Positions 1 through 11,100 of a stretch of 64,000 nt of DNA are shown piece by piece. The notes under the pieces were generated by a model that ran no database searches, had not been told where the DNA came from, and saw only the letters and a list, made by a program, of their open reading frames with translations. Source of the stretch: Methylocystis sp. Sn-Cys. GTDB lineage: Bacteria; Pseudomonadota; Alphaproteobacteria; Rhizobiales; Beijerinckiaceae. The stretch's first letter is position 1, and each line of letters starts with the position of its first letter. Both the position numbers and the translations under genes were made by a program. The DNA is taken from positions 50,269-114,268 of the forward strand of contig NZ_JAERVJ010000004.1 of NCBI RefSeq assembly GCF_016745395.1. The letters run 5' to 3'.

Positions 1-1
1 G

Positions 2-934
2 GGTTCCTTCCCAGAGCCATCCGCGCAGGACGTCGCCGACGCGGTCGAAAGCCTCGATCGGGCGGTCGAGCCCGGCGACGTCGTTCTCATGGATGGGCTG
101 GCGTGTGGCGCATTGCCGGAAAGCGCCCTGCGGCGCATTCGCATGCCGTTGATCGAGCTTTGCCATCACCCACTGTGTCTCGAAGCCGGATTGGCGCCCG
201 CGCGCGCTGCGACCTTGCGCGAAAACGAAACGCGCAATCTCGCCCTCGTCGCGCATATCCTCGTGGCAAGCCCGCACACGGCGGAAACGCTCGTGGAGGA
301 TTTCAGCACACCGCCAGCGAAAATTTCAGTCGCGCTCCCAGGGACCGATCCTGCCGCCCGGGCGCAGGGATTAGGAACGCCTTTGACGCTTCTCGCGGTC
401 GGGTCGATCATTCCGCGTAAAGGCTTCGACATTCTCGTCGAAGCGCTTGCGGGCCTCGATGATCTCGATTGGCGCCTGAACATCGTGGGGAGTCACGAGC
501 ATGCCCCGGCGACGGCGCTCGCGCTCCGGGAGAGAGTTGCGTCGCGCGGTCTGGCGCCGCGCGTCGAGTTCGCTGGAGAGCGCTCGAGTAACGCGCTTTC
601 CGATTTATATGGCGGCGCCGACATTTTCGTTTCGTCTTCACATTATGAGGGCTATGGAATGGCGCTCGCCGAGGCGCTGGCCCGCGGCTTACCGATCGTG
701 ATGACCAAAGGGGGCGCCGCCGGTGAGACCGTTCCGGATGGTGCGGCGCTGAAGGTCCCACCCGGCGACATCCCGGCGCTGCGGTCAGCCCTGCGGCTTG
801 CGATGACGGATCGCGGTTTGCGCCTACGCCTGTCGGACGAGGCCTGGCGCGCCGGCCAGCAATTACCACGTTGGGAGGACGCCGCGCGGATCGTCGTCGA
901 AGCCGCGAGACGCGTCGGAGCGCCTGCGATATGA
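2..934 (+). CDS. Glycosyltransferase family 4 (5' end outside window)
   Basis: The reading frame is open from base 2 and coding-like upstream of the first internal ATG at 89, so the true start lies before the window; 310 residues are visible. The second half has the retaining GT-B (GT4) layout: a VGSIIPRKGFDILVEAL stretch opens the C-terminal Rossmann domain, and the nucleotide-sugar binding part reads SSSHYEGYGMALAEALARG with the usual E-x7-E spacing. It should transfer a sugar from an NDP-sugar to an unknown acceptor in the cytoplasm. Its stop overlaps the start of the next gene (ATGA), so the two are translationally coupled. The neighbours (methyltransferase, RibD-type reductase, GTP cyclohydrolase II) suggest a small-molecule acceptor rather than a polysaccharide; this is inference. 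Confidence 0.85.
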   Translation, partial: GSFPEPSAQDVADAVESLDRAVEPGDVVLMDGLACGALPESALRRIRMPLIELCHHPLCLEAGLAPARAATLRENETRNLALVAHILVASPHTAETLVEDFSTPPAKISVALPGTDPAARAQGLGTPLTLLAVGSIIPRKGFDILVEALAGLDDLDWRLNIVGSHEHAPATALALRERVASRGLAPRVEFAGERSSNALSDLYGGADIFVSSSHYEGYGMALAEALARGLPIVMTKGGAAGETVPDGAALKVPPGDIPALRSALRLAMTDRGLRLRLSDEAWRAGQQLPRWEDAARIVVEAARRVGAPAI

Positions 935-1734
935 GCGGTTTTTCCAAAGAATGGCTGTCCCTCCGTGAATCTGCCGACCATCGCGCTCGCGATCCGGTTT
1001 TGCGCGACGCTGTCGTGGCCCATCTCGCGGGTCGCGAACATGTGCGGATCGTCGACCTTGCCAGCGGCTCCGGCTCGAACTTACGAGGCTTGTCGCCTTT
1101 CATCGCTGCGCGCCAAAGCTGGCGGCTCGTCGATAATGATCCTTTTTTGCTGGCCGTGGTGCAGGAGACGCTCGCCCAATTCCGCCAGCGCGAAGCCGAA
1201 ATCGACGTCGCCTTACAGCTTCTCGATCTTGCGGCGGCGCCCCGCGCCGCGCTGGAAGGGGAGATCGATCTTGTCACGGCATCGGCATTTTTTGACTTGG
1301 TTTCGGAAGACTGGATTGAGCGTTTCTGCACAGAACTGGCGCGGCGTCGGCTGCCGCTCTATGCCGTGCTTACCTATTCAGGCGAGGAAATTTGGAAGCC
1401 CGAACATCCGACCGACGCAGCGGCGCACGCCGCATTTCATGCCCATCAAGCGCGGGACAAAGGCTTTGGCCCCGCCGCGGGCCCAAGAGCGGCGGCATTG
1501 CTGGAAGAACAACTGAAATCGCTTGGCTATCGCGTTTCGACCGCCTATTCGCCCTGGCGACTGGGAGATAACGACGCCGATCTCATTGCAGCGCTCGCTG
1601 ACGGAGCAGCGCGAGCAATCGAAGAGACGGGCTGTGTGGCGGCCGAAATCGTCGAGGATTGGCGCCGCGCGCGCCGGCATGCGATTTCCTGCGAAATAGG
1701 CCACATCGACCTATTCGCACGAATGCCTGCTTAG
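931..1734 (+). CDS. Class I SAM-dependent methyltransferase
   Basis: 267 residues. Motif I of the Rossmann-like methyltransferase fold is visible as VDLASGSGSN (residues 41-50), followed by the acidic end of strand 2, VDND (67-70), expected to bind the SAM ribose. The C-terminal half is variable and gives no clue to the methyl acceptor. The start at 931 is chosen because ATGA overlaps the stop of the glycosyltransferase; an upstream in-frame start at 871 would overlap that gene by 64 bases. The gene ends on top of the stop of the convergent RibD-type gene. A glycosyltransferase-methyltransferase pair suggests decoration of one product. Substrate unknown. Confidence 0.8.
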   Translation: MSGFSKEWLSLRESADHRARDPVLRDAVVAHLAGREHVRIVDLASGSGSNLRGLSPFIAARQSWRLVDNDPFLLAVVQETLAQFRQREAEIDVALQLLDLAAAPRAALEGEIDLVTASAFFDLVSEDWIERFCTELARRRLPLYAVLTYSGEEIWKPEHPTDAAAHAAFHAHQARDKGFGPAAGPRAAALLEEQLKSLGYRVSTAYSPWRLGDNDADLIAALADGAARAIEETGCVAAEIVEDWRRARRHAISCEIGHIDLFARMPA

Positions 1735-2474
1735 TTCGAGCGCTTCCGGCATGCGGTGAGATCGCAATCGAAAAGTACGTCGCCGCCGCCGAGGACATGA
1801 ACTTCAGCGCGTGGCCGTAGCGCCATATCAAGCCGTTCGATGGGCGAGAGGTCGAGCCCGGTCCGTCCCGAGCCGATGATGACAGGCGCGACCAGCACAT
1901 GCAGACGATCGACGCAGCCGCTATCGATGAAATTCGAAATCGTCCGCGCGCCGCCTTCGACGAGGATGCGACGCAGGCCTCTCGCAAAGAGCGCCTCTAT
2001 GATTGCGGCGGGGGGAATAAGGCCCTGATGCGCGTCGATCCGGACGATTTCGGCGCCTTCTCCCCTCGCAACCGCGGAGGCGGTAATAAGAATGCGTTGC
2101 GATCCATCGCGGGCCAGCCATTTGCCCCGCGCGCCAATTCTCCCACATGGATCGATCACGACACGCGCGGGGTTTTTTCCAGCAATGCGTCGCACGGTGA
2201 GCTGCGGATCGTCGGCGAGGATCGTGCCCGCGCCCACGACAACGGCGTCGACATGCGAGCGAATCCGATGCAGGTGGTCCAGCGCCGCCCCGCCGCTGAT
2301 GTCTCGGGATTCCCCGCTCACGGTCGCAATACGGCCGTCGAGCGATTGCCCGAGTTGGGCCACGACGAAGGAACGCTCCGGCGATGCCGCGCGGAAGGGC
2401 GCGAAAATGGCTCTGGCCTGGGGCCCCGACTCGAACGGGACAGGGAAGCGAATGACAGATCCCGTCTGCTCCAA
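1731..2474 (-). CDS. RibD C-terminal-domain reductase (pyrimidine/dihydrofolate reductase-like)
   Basis: 247 residues with only the reductase half of RibD; no deaminase domain with its zinc motif is present. Family marks are FVVAQLGQSLDGRIA (36-50), VVVGAGTILADDPQLTVR (78-95, NADPH/substrate region), ILVEGG (170-175) and IIGSGRTG (199-206). In riboflavin synthesis this fold reduces 5-amino-6-ribosylamino-uracil phosphate; stand-alone homologues also reduce pterins. It is divergent from the GTP cyclohydrolase II gene with 91 bases between them, which fits one pathway starting from GTP. Whether it serves ordinary riboflavin synthesis or a special pteridine product cannot be told from the sequence. 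Confidence 0.8.
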   Translation of the reverse strand: MEQTGSVIRFPVPFESGPQARAIFAPFRAASPERSFVVAQLGQSLDGRIATVSGESRDISGGAALDHLHRIRSHVDAVVVGAGTILADDPQLTVRRIAGKNPARVVIDPCGRIGARGKWLARDGSQRILITASAVARGEGAEIVRIDAHQGLIPPAAIIEALFARGLRRILVEGGARTISNFIDSGCVDRLHVLVAPVIIGSGRTGLDLSPIERLDMALRPRAEVHVLGGGDVLFDCDLTACRKRSN

Positions 2475-2495
2475 GCGTCCCTCCGAGACTTGAGC

Positions 2496-2528
2496 TTGAC
2501 CCTATTTATCCGACCATTTTTATAGTAT
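2496..2528 (+). promoter_or_regulatory. Promoter/operator element before the ribA-type gene
   Basis: TTGACC at 2496-2501 and TATAGT/TAGTAT at 2521-2528 frame an AT-rich spacer carrying CTATTTATC and CGACC. The -10 to -35 distance (19-21) is long for an unaided sigma-70 promoter. The layout resembles the elements at 3684, 19990 and 24600, so it may be a shared activator or repressor site. Only 91 bases separate the two divergent genes here. Confidence 0.45.
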
Positions 2529-2565
2529 ATGACCCCGATAAAATCGCAACGGCTGGCGGCAACAA

Positions 2566-3636
2566 ATGATCGAAAAATTCTCAGGCGAAGCAACTGCGGA
2601 CGTCGAGGTCGAGCGCGCGATCGCCGAGGTTCGGGCCGGAAGGCCTGTCCTCTTGAGCGAGGACTCGCGTTGCGCGCTTGTCCTTTCCGTCGAAGCGCTC
2701 GACGCTGGAGAGATAGAGCCCTTTAAACAAGTTTCGAGCGGCGCCGCGCACCTCGCGCTTACGCCGACGCGCCTGCGACGCCTCGGGGCGGACCGTCAAA
2801 GCGCCGGGTTCATTACGCTGCCGTCGATCGACGTCAAACGGATCATGACCCTGGCCGCCGACGCCCAGGCCCGTCTCGATGCGCCGGTCGCGGTCGCGCC
2901 GTCTCTTTATGAAAGCGCCTTGCAGCTTCTCCGTCTGGCCCATGTCCTGCCGGCGGCGCTCATCGTTCCAATCGAGGACCAGACGCCACCGGGGTTGCTG
3001 ACAGCGCGCGCTGCAAATGTGAATGCTTTCCGAGGCGAACGGAATGGGCGTTTACGTATCGTCAACCGGGCGCCCGTTCCGTTGGAAGGCGCGCCGGACT
3101 CGGAGTTTGTGGTTTTTCGTGGCGGCGAGGGCCTGCGGGATCAAGTGGCGATCGTCATCGGCCAGCCAAATATCAGAGAACCGGTCACTGTCAGGCTGCA
3201 TTCGGCATGCCTTACGGGCGACCTTTTCGGCAGCTTGAAATGCGACTGCGGCGACCAGTTGCGCCGCGCCGCACGCCATATGGCGGAAAATGGGGGCGGC
3301 GTGCTGCTTTACCTCGACCAGGAGGGACGCGGAAACGGGCTGGCAAACAAGATCCACGCCTATAGCCTTCAATCGCGTGGGTTCGACACATTCGACGCCG
3401 ACGAAATCCTGGGTTTCGAGGAGGACGGACGCACTTTCGGCTTCGCAGGAGAAATGCTGAAGCTTCTCGGCGTGACGCAGATCCGCGTGATGACCAACAA
3501 TCCCACGAAGCTGAGCGCTCTGGAGGCGGCGGGGCTGGTTCTCGTTTCGGACCATCGGATCGTCGGCCGCAAAAACAATCACAACATTCGCTACCTCGCA
3601 ACAAAACGAGACCGGGCGGGGCATCTGCTCGATTAA
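2566..3636 (+). CDS. ribA: GTP cyclohydrolase II (RibA family) with degenerate N-terminal domain
   Basis: 356 residues. The C-terminal half is a clear GTP cyclohydrolase II: RLHSACLTGD (210-219) and LKCDCGDQLR (224-233) supply the three zinc cysteines C215, C226 and C228, and YLDQEGRGNGL (249-259) is the catalytic loop. The enzyme opens the imidazole ring of GTP to a diaminopyrimidine phosphate, the first step to riboflavin and some pteridine products. Residues 1-150 occupy the place of DHBP synthase in RibBA fusions, but I cannot see that enzyme's acidic signature, so this half is probably inactive. A housekeeping riboflavin pathway usually has its own copy elsewhere; this one may be specialised. 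It sits 95 bases before the RND efflux operon. Confidence 0.88.
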   Translation: MIEKFSGEATADVEVERAIAEVRAGRPVLLSEDSRCALVLSVEALDAGEIEPFKQVSSGAAHLALTPTRLRRLGADRQSAGFITLPSIDVKRIMTLAADAQARLDAPVAVAPSLYESALQLLRLAHVLPAALIVPIEDQTPPGLLTARAANVNAFRGERNGRLRIVNRAPVPLEGAPDSEFVVFRGGEGLRDQVAIVIGQPNIREPVTVRLHSACLTGDLFGSLKCDCGDQLRRAARHMAENGGGVLLYLDQEGRGNGLANKIHAYSLQSRGFDTFDADEILGFEEDGRTFGFAGEMLKLLGVTQIRVMTNNPTKLSALEAAGLVLVSDHRIVGRKNNHNIRYLATKRDRAGHLLD

Positions 3637-3683
3637 GCCCCGGGCGGCTTCGGCTTTTCAACTCGGCGCGCGTCGGTACTCCA

Positions 3684-3712
3684 TTGCTATTTATCTACCC
3701 TCTTTGTAGATT
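3684..3712 (+). promoter_or_regulatory. Promoter with ATCTAC-N7-GTAGAT dyad before the MdtABC-like operon
   Basis: TTGCTA (3684-3689), 17 bases, then TAGATT (3707-3712). The spacer contains ATTTATCTAC (3689-3698), also found exactly at 11379-11388, and a perfect inverted repeat ATCTAC-N7-GTAGAT covers 3693-3711. The dyad overlapping the -10 looks like a repressor site. Promoter and dyad are read directly; function is inferred. Confidence 0.5.
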
Positions 3713-3730
3713 GAATTTCAATCCCGGCCA

Positions 3731-5008
3731 ATGCGGCAGACGAGGTCTTTAAGAGTCATGAGTTCGGACATCACCGCGCCTCGGCCGCGCCAGGACTTGC
3801 TTCGCCCGCCCTTGCGCCGATATCTCGCTGGCGCCGCGCTCGCCATTTTTCTGGGGGTCGGGTTTATCTATGGCTACTCCGCTGTTTTTCGGAACGGAGC
3901 AGCGCCCTCTGCTGCCGGGAAAGGACCGGGGCGAGGCCAAGCGACACGGGTCGCCGCAGCGGAGATATCGCAGGGTAGCTTCCCGGTGGTTCTGAGTGGC
4001 CTCGGCACGGTGACGCCATCGGCGACAGCCATCGTGAAGACGCGCATTTCCGGCCATCTTGTCGAGGTCAATTTTAAAGAATCGCAATATGTGAAGGCGG
4101 GCGACGAGCTCGCGAGCGTCGATCCCAGGCCGTACCAACTCGCCCTGGCCCAGGCGGAAGGCCAGTTGCAAAAGGACCAGGCGCTGCTTCAGAACGCCGA
4201 GCGCGACCTTGCCCGCTACGAGGCGCTCATCCGCAAGATGAAGGACGTCATTTCTGGGCAACAGGTTGATACGCAGCGCGCCCTTATCAACCAGTACAAG
4301 GGAACGGTCGCAATCGACCGCGCGCTCGTAGATCAGGCGAGACTCAATCTTGCCTACTGCAAGATCGTGTCCCCTATCGATGGCCGCGTGGGGTTGCGCC
4401 AAGTCGATCAGGGCAATTATGTCCAGCCGGGCGACGCCAGCGGCGTCGCTGTCGTCACGCGGCTCTCGCCCATCACGGTCGTCTTCACGCTTCCGGAAAG
4501 CCGGCTTCCCGCAGTATTGAAAAAGGCGCGCGCTGGCGAAAAGCTGACCGTCGTCGCCTACGACCACGAGCGCGTGACGGAACTCGCGCGCGGCCACCTT
4601 ATTGCAGTCGATAATCAGATTGACGCCTCCTCGGGAACGGTGAAGCTCCGGGCCGAATTCCCCAATGAAGACGAACGATTGTTTCCCAACCAGTTCGTCA
4701 ACGCCGATCTCCTTGTCGAGACCTTGCATGATGTGGCCCTCGCGCCTTCTGCAGCGGTGCAGCAGGGCGCAAAGGGCCCCTTCGTCTACGCAATCAAGGA
4801 CGACGCCACCGTCCAGACGCGCGCCGTGAAGCTCGGGCCCTCTGGTGGAGAGCAGGTCGTCGTGCTGGAAGGCTTGAACCCGGGCGAGAAAGTTGTCGTC
4901 GAGGGCGCTGACCGACTTCGGGAAGGCGCGGCAATTAGCCTTCCGGGCGCGGAACGGGCGCCAGTTGGGTCTGGGCGCGGGCCAGTGGCGAAGAACGACG
5001 CGTCGTGA
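3731..5008 (+). CDS. RND efflux periplasmic adaptor (MdtA-like)
   Basis: 425 residues. An N-terminal membrane anchor (about residues 30-50) is followed by a small Ala/Gly-rich linker, a lipoyl-like half-motif ([20 protein letters not shown]), a coiled-coil hairpin (about 130-200), the second lipoyl half ([19 protein letters not shown]) and beta-barrel and membrane-proximal domains. It should join the inner-membrane pump to an outer-membrane channel. An ATG at 3758 is an equally possible start and still precedes the anchor. The stop overlaps the GTG start of the first RND gene (GTGA), so this is the first gene of a three-gene operon. Closest in layout to MdtA of MdtABC. Substrate unknown. Confidence 0.88.
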   Translation: MRQTRSLRVMSSDITAPRPRQDLLRPPLRRYLAGAALAIFLGVGFIYGYSAVFRNGAAPSAAGKGPGRGQATRVAAAEISQGSFPVVLSGLGTVTPSATAIVKTRISGHLVEVNFKESQYVKAGDELASVDPRPYQLALAQAEGQLQKDQALLQNAERDLARYEALIRKMKDVISGQQVDTQRALINQYKGTVAIDRALVDQARLNLAYCKIVSPIDGRVGLRQVDQGNYVQPGDASGVAVVTRLSPITVVFTLPESRLPAVLKKARAGEKLTVVAYDHERVTELARGHLIAVDNQIDASSGTVKLRAEFPNEDERLFPNQFVNADLLVETLHDVALAPSAAVQQGAKGPFVYAIKDDATVQTRAVKLGPSGGEQVVVLEGLNPGEKVVVEGADRLREGAAISLPGAERAPVGSGRGPVAKNDAS

Positions 5009-8000
5009 GCGCGATCGACCTTTCCCGCCCTTTCATCCTTCGGCCGGTGGCGACCTCGCTGCTGATGGCGGCGATACTCCTCGCGGGGGCTATCGCCTAT
5101 CGCCTCCTGCCAATTTCGGCATTGCCGCAAATCGACTTCCCAACGATCGAAGTCCGAACCTTCTACCCCGGCGCCAGTCCGGAGGTGATGGCGTCCGCCA
5201 TCACCGCGCCGCTCGAACGCCAACTCGGCCAGATGCCCGGCCTTGCGCAGATCGCTTCGACGAGCTCCGGCGGGGCGTCGGTCATAACGCTGCAGTTCAG
5301 CCTGAAGCTGACGCTCGACGTCGCCGAACAGGAGGTGCAGGCGGCGATCAACGCCGCGGCGAGCTTCCTTCCCACCGACCTTCCCGCGCCGCCTGTTTAC
5401 GCAAAAATAAATCCCGCCGACGCCCCAGTTCTGACACTCGCCCTGGTTTCCAAAACGCTTCCGCTCACCGAGGTTCAGCAATTCGCCGACACGCGAATAG
5501 CGCAGAAAATTTCCCAGCTCTCGGGCGTCGGCCTTGTCAGCGTCAGCGGCGGCAACCGCCCGGCGGTGGTTGTGCGCGCCAATGTGGCGGCGCTTGCCTC
5601 CTATGGGATGTCGCTTGAAGACCTGCGGACGGCGATCTCGAGCGCCAATGTCAATTTGCCCAAGGGCAACATCGACAGCCGATCGCAAGAATTCGCGATC
5701 GACTCCAACGATCAGCTTAAAAGCCCTAAGGATTACGACCAGCTTATCGTGGCGAATCGAAACGGCGGGCCGGTGCGTCTGCGCGATGTCGCCAAGGTAC
5801 TCAACGGCGCGGAGAACAGCGAGCTGGGAGCGTGGAGCAATCTAACTCCCGCGATCATCGTCAATATCCAACGGCAACCCGGCGCCAATGTCATCGCCGT
5901 CGTCGATCGGATCAAGGCCATGTTGCCGACCTTGCAGGCGTCGCTGCCGGGTTCCATCGAAGTGGCGATTTTATCCGACCGCACGACGACCATTCGCGCA
6001 TCGATCGAAGATGTGCAATTCGAGCTTTTCTTCGCCGTGCTCCTCGTCGTCGGCGTGATTTATCTTTTTCTCGGCAATCTGCGCGCGACGCTCGTGCCCA
6101 GCGTCGCCGTGCCACTCTCGCTCGTCGGCGGCTTCGCCGTCATGTATCTCTTGGGCTACAGCCTCAACAATCTGACGCTGATGGCGTTGACCATTGCGAC
6201 GGGCTTCGTCGTCGACGACGCCATTGTCATGGTCGAAAATATTGCACGCTATTTGGAAAAGGGCCGCACGCCCATCGACGCCGCCCTGGAAGGCGCGCGA
6301 GAGATCGGCTTCACGATCGTCTCGCTGACGATTTCGCTCATCGCCGTGTTGATTCCCTTGCTTTTCATGGGAGAAATCGTTGGCCGGCTGTTCCGGGAGT
6401 TCGCCGTCACCCTTGCTGCGACGATTATTTTGTCAGCCGTCGTGTCTCTTACATTGGCGCCCATGCTTTGCAGCAAGCTGCTCGCGCAGGGCGACATGCA
6501 TAGCCATGTCGACAGCCACGCCAAGGGGGCGACCTGGTTCGACGCAATCATCGACTCCTATGGTCGCCTGCTGACGCTGGCTCTCGATCACGCCAGAACG
6601 ACTCTCGCCGTCTTTCTCGGCGCGCTTTGCCTGACCGGCGTCTTGTACGGGGTCATTCCAAAAGGCTTCTTCCCCGTTCAAGATACGGGGCTGATCCAGG
6701 GCGCGACAATCGGAGAACAGAGCGCCTCTTACTCGACGATGTCAAAGCGGCAACTCGCGCTCGTGAAGCGCCTGCTGGACAACGACGCGGTCGAGTCAGT
6801 TACCTCCACGCTCGGCGTCGATGGCGAGAACAAGACGCTCAACAGCGGCCGCGTCCTGATCAAATTGAAAGACAGAGCGGAGCGTAAGGCGACGGCGACG
6901 GAAGTTGTTCGCCGGTTGCAAGCGGCGGCAAAAGACGTCGGCGGCATTTCGCTCTTCTTGGAGCCCGTGCAGGATCTCACCATCGATTCAGGCGGAGGCC
7001 GCGGCGCCTATCATTTCGCTTTGCAGGACGCCAATCCGGATGAGCTTGCGCATTATGCGCCGCAACTCGTCGAGCGGCTCGCCAGCCTGCCGCCTTTCGA
7101 GGATGTTTCCAGTAGCGCCCAAACCTCGGGGCGGGCCCTTTACGTGGAGATCGATCGCGACGCCGCCGCGCGCTATGGCGTCACGGTCTCTACAATCGAT
7201 AACACGCTTTATGACGCTTTCGGTCAACGGATCGTGTCCACGATTTTCACGCAGACGAGCCAATATCGCGTCATACTCGTAGCCGACGACCGCAGCGTTC
7301 CGAGCCTCGATGCGCTCGGGTCTCTCCGAGTGCCTGGCGCGGGCGGCTCTGAAGTTCCGCTCGCTTCGCTCGTCACAATCCGCGAAACGAAAGCGCCGCT
7401 CTCATTCGACCATCTCTCGCAATTCCCGGCGGTGACAATTTCTTTCAATCTCGCGCCCGGTTTCGCGCTCAGCGACGCCATTGCCGCTTTGAAACAGGCG
7501 CAGAGCGACCTTGGCGCGCCGCAGAGCGTCATCACGGTTTTCCAGGGCGCGACGCAGGCGTTCGCCTCGTCGACGACAAGCACGCTGCTGCTCATTCTCG
7601 CCGCGATCGTCACCGTCTACATCGTGCTCGGCATCCTGTACGAAAGCTACATCCATCCGATCACCATCCTCTCCACATTGCCCTCCGCCGGCATAGGCGC
7701 CCTTTTCGCGCTCATGATCACGGGGAACGACTTCGGGATTATCGGCGTGATCGCCATCATCCTTCTGATCGGCATCGTGAAGAAAAACGCCATCATGATG
7801 ATCGATTTCGCCTTGCAGGCGGAACGCGACGAGGGTCTCTCTCCACGTGAGGCGATCTATCAGGCGTGTCTCCTGCGGTTTCGTCCGATCCTGATGACGA
7901 CGCTTGCGGCCTTGCTCGGCGCAGTCCCGATGATCGTCGGCGGGGGCGAAGGTTCGGAGCTTCGGCTTCCGCTTGGCGTCGGCATCGCCGGCGGCCTGAT

Positions 8001-8133
8001 CCTGAGCCAGATTCTGACGCTCTTTACGACGCCGGTCATTTACCTTGCGTTCGACAAGCTGGCGAAACGGTTGCCGATCGGGCGGGGGCGCGACGCGACA
8101 GCCTCCTCGGCGGCGGAGGAAAAATGCGCCTGA
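5005..8133 (+). CDS. RND multidrug/metabolite efflux permease, MdtB-like subunit
   Basis: 1042 residues, full length for an HAE1-type RND permease with 12 membrane helices and two large periplasmic loops. Helix 4 carries the proton-relay pair in [19 protein letters not shown], and the N-terminus reads [22 protein letters not shown] start overlapping the adaptor stop. The downstream gene encodes a second, different RND permease overlapping by 10 bases; two non-identical RND subunits after one adaptor is the MdtB/MdtC arrangement, in which the subunits form mixed trimers. No outer-membrane factor is in the operon, so a channel encoded elsewhere (for example the NodT-type protein at 34.3 kb) must be borrowed. 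Confidence 0.9.
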   Translation: MSAIDLSRPFILRPVATSLLMAAILLAGAIAYRLLPISALPQIDFPTIEVRTFYPGASPEVMASAITAPLERQLGQMPGLAQIASTSSGGASVITLQFSLKLTLDVAEQEVQAAINAAASFLPTDLPAPPVYAKINPADAPVLTLALVSKTLPLTEVQQFADTRIAQKISQLSGVGLVSVSGGNRPAVVVRANVAALASYGMSLEDLRTAISSANVNLPKGNIDSRSQEFAIDSNDQLKSPKDYDQLIVANRNGGPVRLRDVAKVLNGAENSELGAWSNLTPAIIVNIQRQPGANVIAVVDRIKAMLPTLQASLPGSIEVAILSDRTTTIRASIEDVQFELFFAVLLVVGVIYLFLGNLRATLVPSVAVPLSLVGGFAVMYLLGYSLNNLTLMALTIATGFVVDDAIVMVENIARYLEKGRTPIDAALEGAREIGFTIVSLTISLIAVLIPLLFMGEIVGRLFREFAVTLAATIILSAVVSLTLAPMLCSKLLAQGDMHSHVDSHAKGATWFDAIIDSYGRLLTLALDHARTTLAVFLGALCLTGVLYGVIPKGFFPVQDTGLIQGATIGEQSASYSTMSKRQLALVKRLLDNDAVESVTSTLGVDGENKTLNSGRVLIKLKDRAERKATATEVVRRLQAAAKDVGGISLFLEPVQDLTIDSGGGRGAYHFALQDANPDELAHYAPQLVERLASLPPFEDVSSSAQTSGRALYVEIDRDAAARYGVTVSTIDNTLYDAFGQRIVSTIFTQTSQYRVILVADDRSVPSLDALGSLRVPGAGGSEVPLASLVTIRETKAPLSFDHLSQFPAVTISFNLAPGFALSDAIAALKQAQSDLGAPQSVITVFQGATQAFASSTTSTLLLILAAIVTVYIVLGILYESYIHPITILSTLPSAGIGALFALMITGNDFGIIGVIAIILLIGIVKKNAIMMIDFALQAERDEGLSPREAIYQACLLRFRPILMTTLAALLGAVPMIVGGGEGSELRLPLGVGIAGGLILSQILTLFTTPVIYLAFDKLAKRLPIGRGRDATASSAAEEKCA

Positions 8134-11100
8134 TCGAACGCGCGATCGACCGCCCGGTCGCAACCAGCCTTCTAATGCTGGGCCTCTGCCTCGCGGGTCT
8201 TGTGTCTTTCTTTGTGCTGCCGGCGGCGCCGGTTCCACAAATCGACTATCCGGTCATCAGCATCGCGGCCAATATGCCGGGCGCAAGCCCCGAGATTATG
8301 GCTTCCTCCGTCGCGACGCCGCTCGAGCGACGGCTCGGTCAGATTGCTGGCGTCACGGAAATGACGTCGGCGAGCTATCTCGGCTCGACCCGCATTAATC
8401 TTCAGTTCGACCTCGATCGTAATGTCGATGGCGCGCAAAGAGACATTCAGGCGGCGATAGCCGCCGCGCGCGCGGACATGCCCGCCAATCTGCGCAGCAA
8501 TCCGACGTTCAGGAGCGCCAATCCCGCCGAGGTCCCGGTGGTCATCATCGCGCTCACCTCTGATCGGCTGTCGCAAGGGGCGCTTTTCGAGGTCGCGTCA
8601 AACATCCTGCAGCAGAAGTTTTCGCAAGTGGAAGGCGTCGGGCAGGTCACCGTCGGCGGCGGCGCCCTTCCGGCCGTCCGCGTCGAAGTCAATCCGCGCA
8701 CGCTTTTCCAATATGGACTGTCGCTCGAAAGCGTGCGCACAGCGCTCGGCGCGACGAATTACAATGGCCCCAAGGGCGCGTTCGACTCCGGCGACCAGCG
8801 CTACCAGATCTACGCCAACGATCAGTCCCGCAAGGCGCGGGACTATGACGGCGTCATTGTCGGCTATCGGAACGGCGCGGCGGTCAAGCTCCACGATGTC
8901 GCAGAGGTGATCGACTCTGTGGAAGATGATCGAAATTTCGGCGTCAGCAATGGACGCCCTGGCGTTCAGGTTCAAATTTACCGCCAGCCCGGCGCCAATT
9001 TCATCGAGCTCGTCGATCGCATCAAGGCGCTCATGGGGCCGCTTTCCGCAGCGCTTCCTGCCGAAGCCGAGATGCGCATCGTGCAAGACAGAACTTTGAC
9101 GATCAGAACCTCGCTGCGTGAAATCGAGACGACGCTGGCGTTGAGCGTCATGCTCGTCATCGCCGTCGTCTTCATCTTTCTGCGCGATCCGCGCGCGACC
9201 GTCGTCCCCGGCGTCTGTGTCGTCGTCTCCTTGCTCGGCGCGCTCGTCGGCATGTATCTACTCGACTATAGTCTCAACAATCTTTCATTGATGGCGCTGA
9301 CGATCGCGACGGGATTCATCGTCGATGACGCTATCGTCGTCGTGGAGAATGTCACGCGGCTGATGGAAAGCGGCATGCCACCGAGGCGCGCCGCGCTCCT
9401 CGGCGCGCGGCAGGTCGCCTTTACAGTTCTCTCGATGACGCTTTCGCTGATCGCGGTTTTTCTCCCGATCATGTTCATGGGCGGGATCGTGGGCCGCATG
9501 ATGCGGGAATTCGCCGCAACGCTTTCGATCGCTGTTCTCGTCTCGCTGCTCTTGTCTCTCACGGCCGCGCCGATGCTTTGCGCGCATCTTCTCGAGGATG
9601 TGACGCACGCCGCAAGAGCGCGCCTTTTCGAGGCGACCGAAGCTGGTCTCGTCGTCCTTCATCGCCTCTATTTGGCGAGCCTAGGCTATGTTCTCGATCA
9701 TCGCCGTCTCGTCCTTTTCGCGCTCCTGGCGCTCGTCGGAGTGAATCAGCACCTCTTCACGATCATACCGAAGGGCTTCTTTCCGGTGCAGGATACGGGG
9801 CGCATGCGCGGCGCGATGATTGCCGACCAGAGCGCCTCTTTTACCGTCACGAAGAAAAAACTCGAGCAAGTGATCGCAGTCCTGCAAGACGATCCTGGAA
9901 TTGAGTCTGCGACGGGTTGGATCACCAGCTCCGCGAATTTCGCTGACTTGCTCGTGACATTGAAGCCGCTCAAAGAGCGTGGGATTTCAGCCGAAAAAAT
10001 CCTGGCGCGACTGCGGCCGAAATTCGCTCAAGTCCCCGGCGTTCAGCTTTTCCTGCAATCCACGCAGGATATTCGCATTGGCGGCCGATCGAGCAATGCC
10101 CTTTTTCAATACACGCTCCTGGCCGATTCCCTCGAAGAGCTGCGGCTCTGGGGGCCGCGTATTACCGAGGCGCTAAAGCGCCATCCAACGCTGGCCGACG
10201 TGAGTTCCGATCAGATGGAGAAAGGTCTGCGCTCGGATGTCGTCGTCGATCGCGAAACGGCCGCGCGCTTGAATGTCTCCTCCAGCCAGATAGACAACAC
10301 GCTTTATGACGCCTTCGGCCAGCGTCAGGTGTCGACGATCTTCGAACCGTTGAATCAGTACCATGTGGTGCTCGAGCTGGCGCCGAAATTCAGGGAGTCG
10401 CCTAACGCGCTGGCTGAGCTCTATATTGGCGCGCGCGGTGGCCAGCCTCCCGTCATCACGACAAGCCGAACGCCGATCAACGGTCTTCGCGCTCTGTCGC
10501 TCCCCGCAAACGCATCGGAACGCATGATTCCCTTCGCGTCCTTCAGCTCGCTGAACGCCGGCCCGACTCCGATGCAGGTCAATCATCAGGGACATTTCGC
10601 GGCGGTCACCGTCTCCTTCAATCTCGCAGAGGGGAAAGCTCTGAGCGATGCGGCCACGGCCATCTCGGAGACAATCGCGAAAATCGGCGCTCCCGCCACG
10701 ATCCAAGGCGCTTTCGCCGGAACCGCCGCGAGCTATCAGGAGACGCTTGCGAACCAGCCCTTCATGGTCGCCGCGGCTCTCGCAGCCGTCTATATCGTTC
10801 TTGGAATCCTTTACGAGAGTTTCTTTCACCCGCTTACCATTCTATCGACTCTGCCTTCCGCGGGACTCGGCGCGCTCGCCGCGCTGCTTTTGTGCGGGAC
10901 GGATTTCAGCATCGTTGCGATGATCGGGGTCTTGCTGCTCATCGGCGTGGTGATGAAGAACGCCATCATCCTTGTCGATTTCGCCATCGACGCCGAGCGC
11001 ACGCGGGCCGCCCCAGCGCTCGACGCAATCGTCGAGGCGTGCGGGATGCGCTTTCGCCCGATCCTGATGACGACGCTCGTTTCGATCATGGGCGCGGCGC

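Noticed and set aside
2475..2565. FMN riboswitch before ribA
   Set aside because: Only 91 bases separate the divergent genes, too short for an RFN element plus promoter, and its conserved helices are not visible.
7866..8123. N-terminal extension of the second RND permease
   Set aside because: It lies within the first permease gene in another frame, is Arg-rich and unlike any RND protein; the ATG at 8124 has a good ribosome site and starts the homology.
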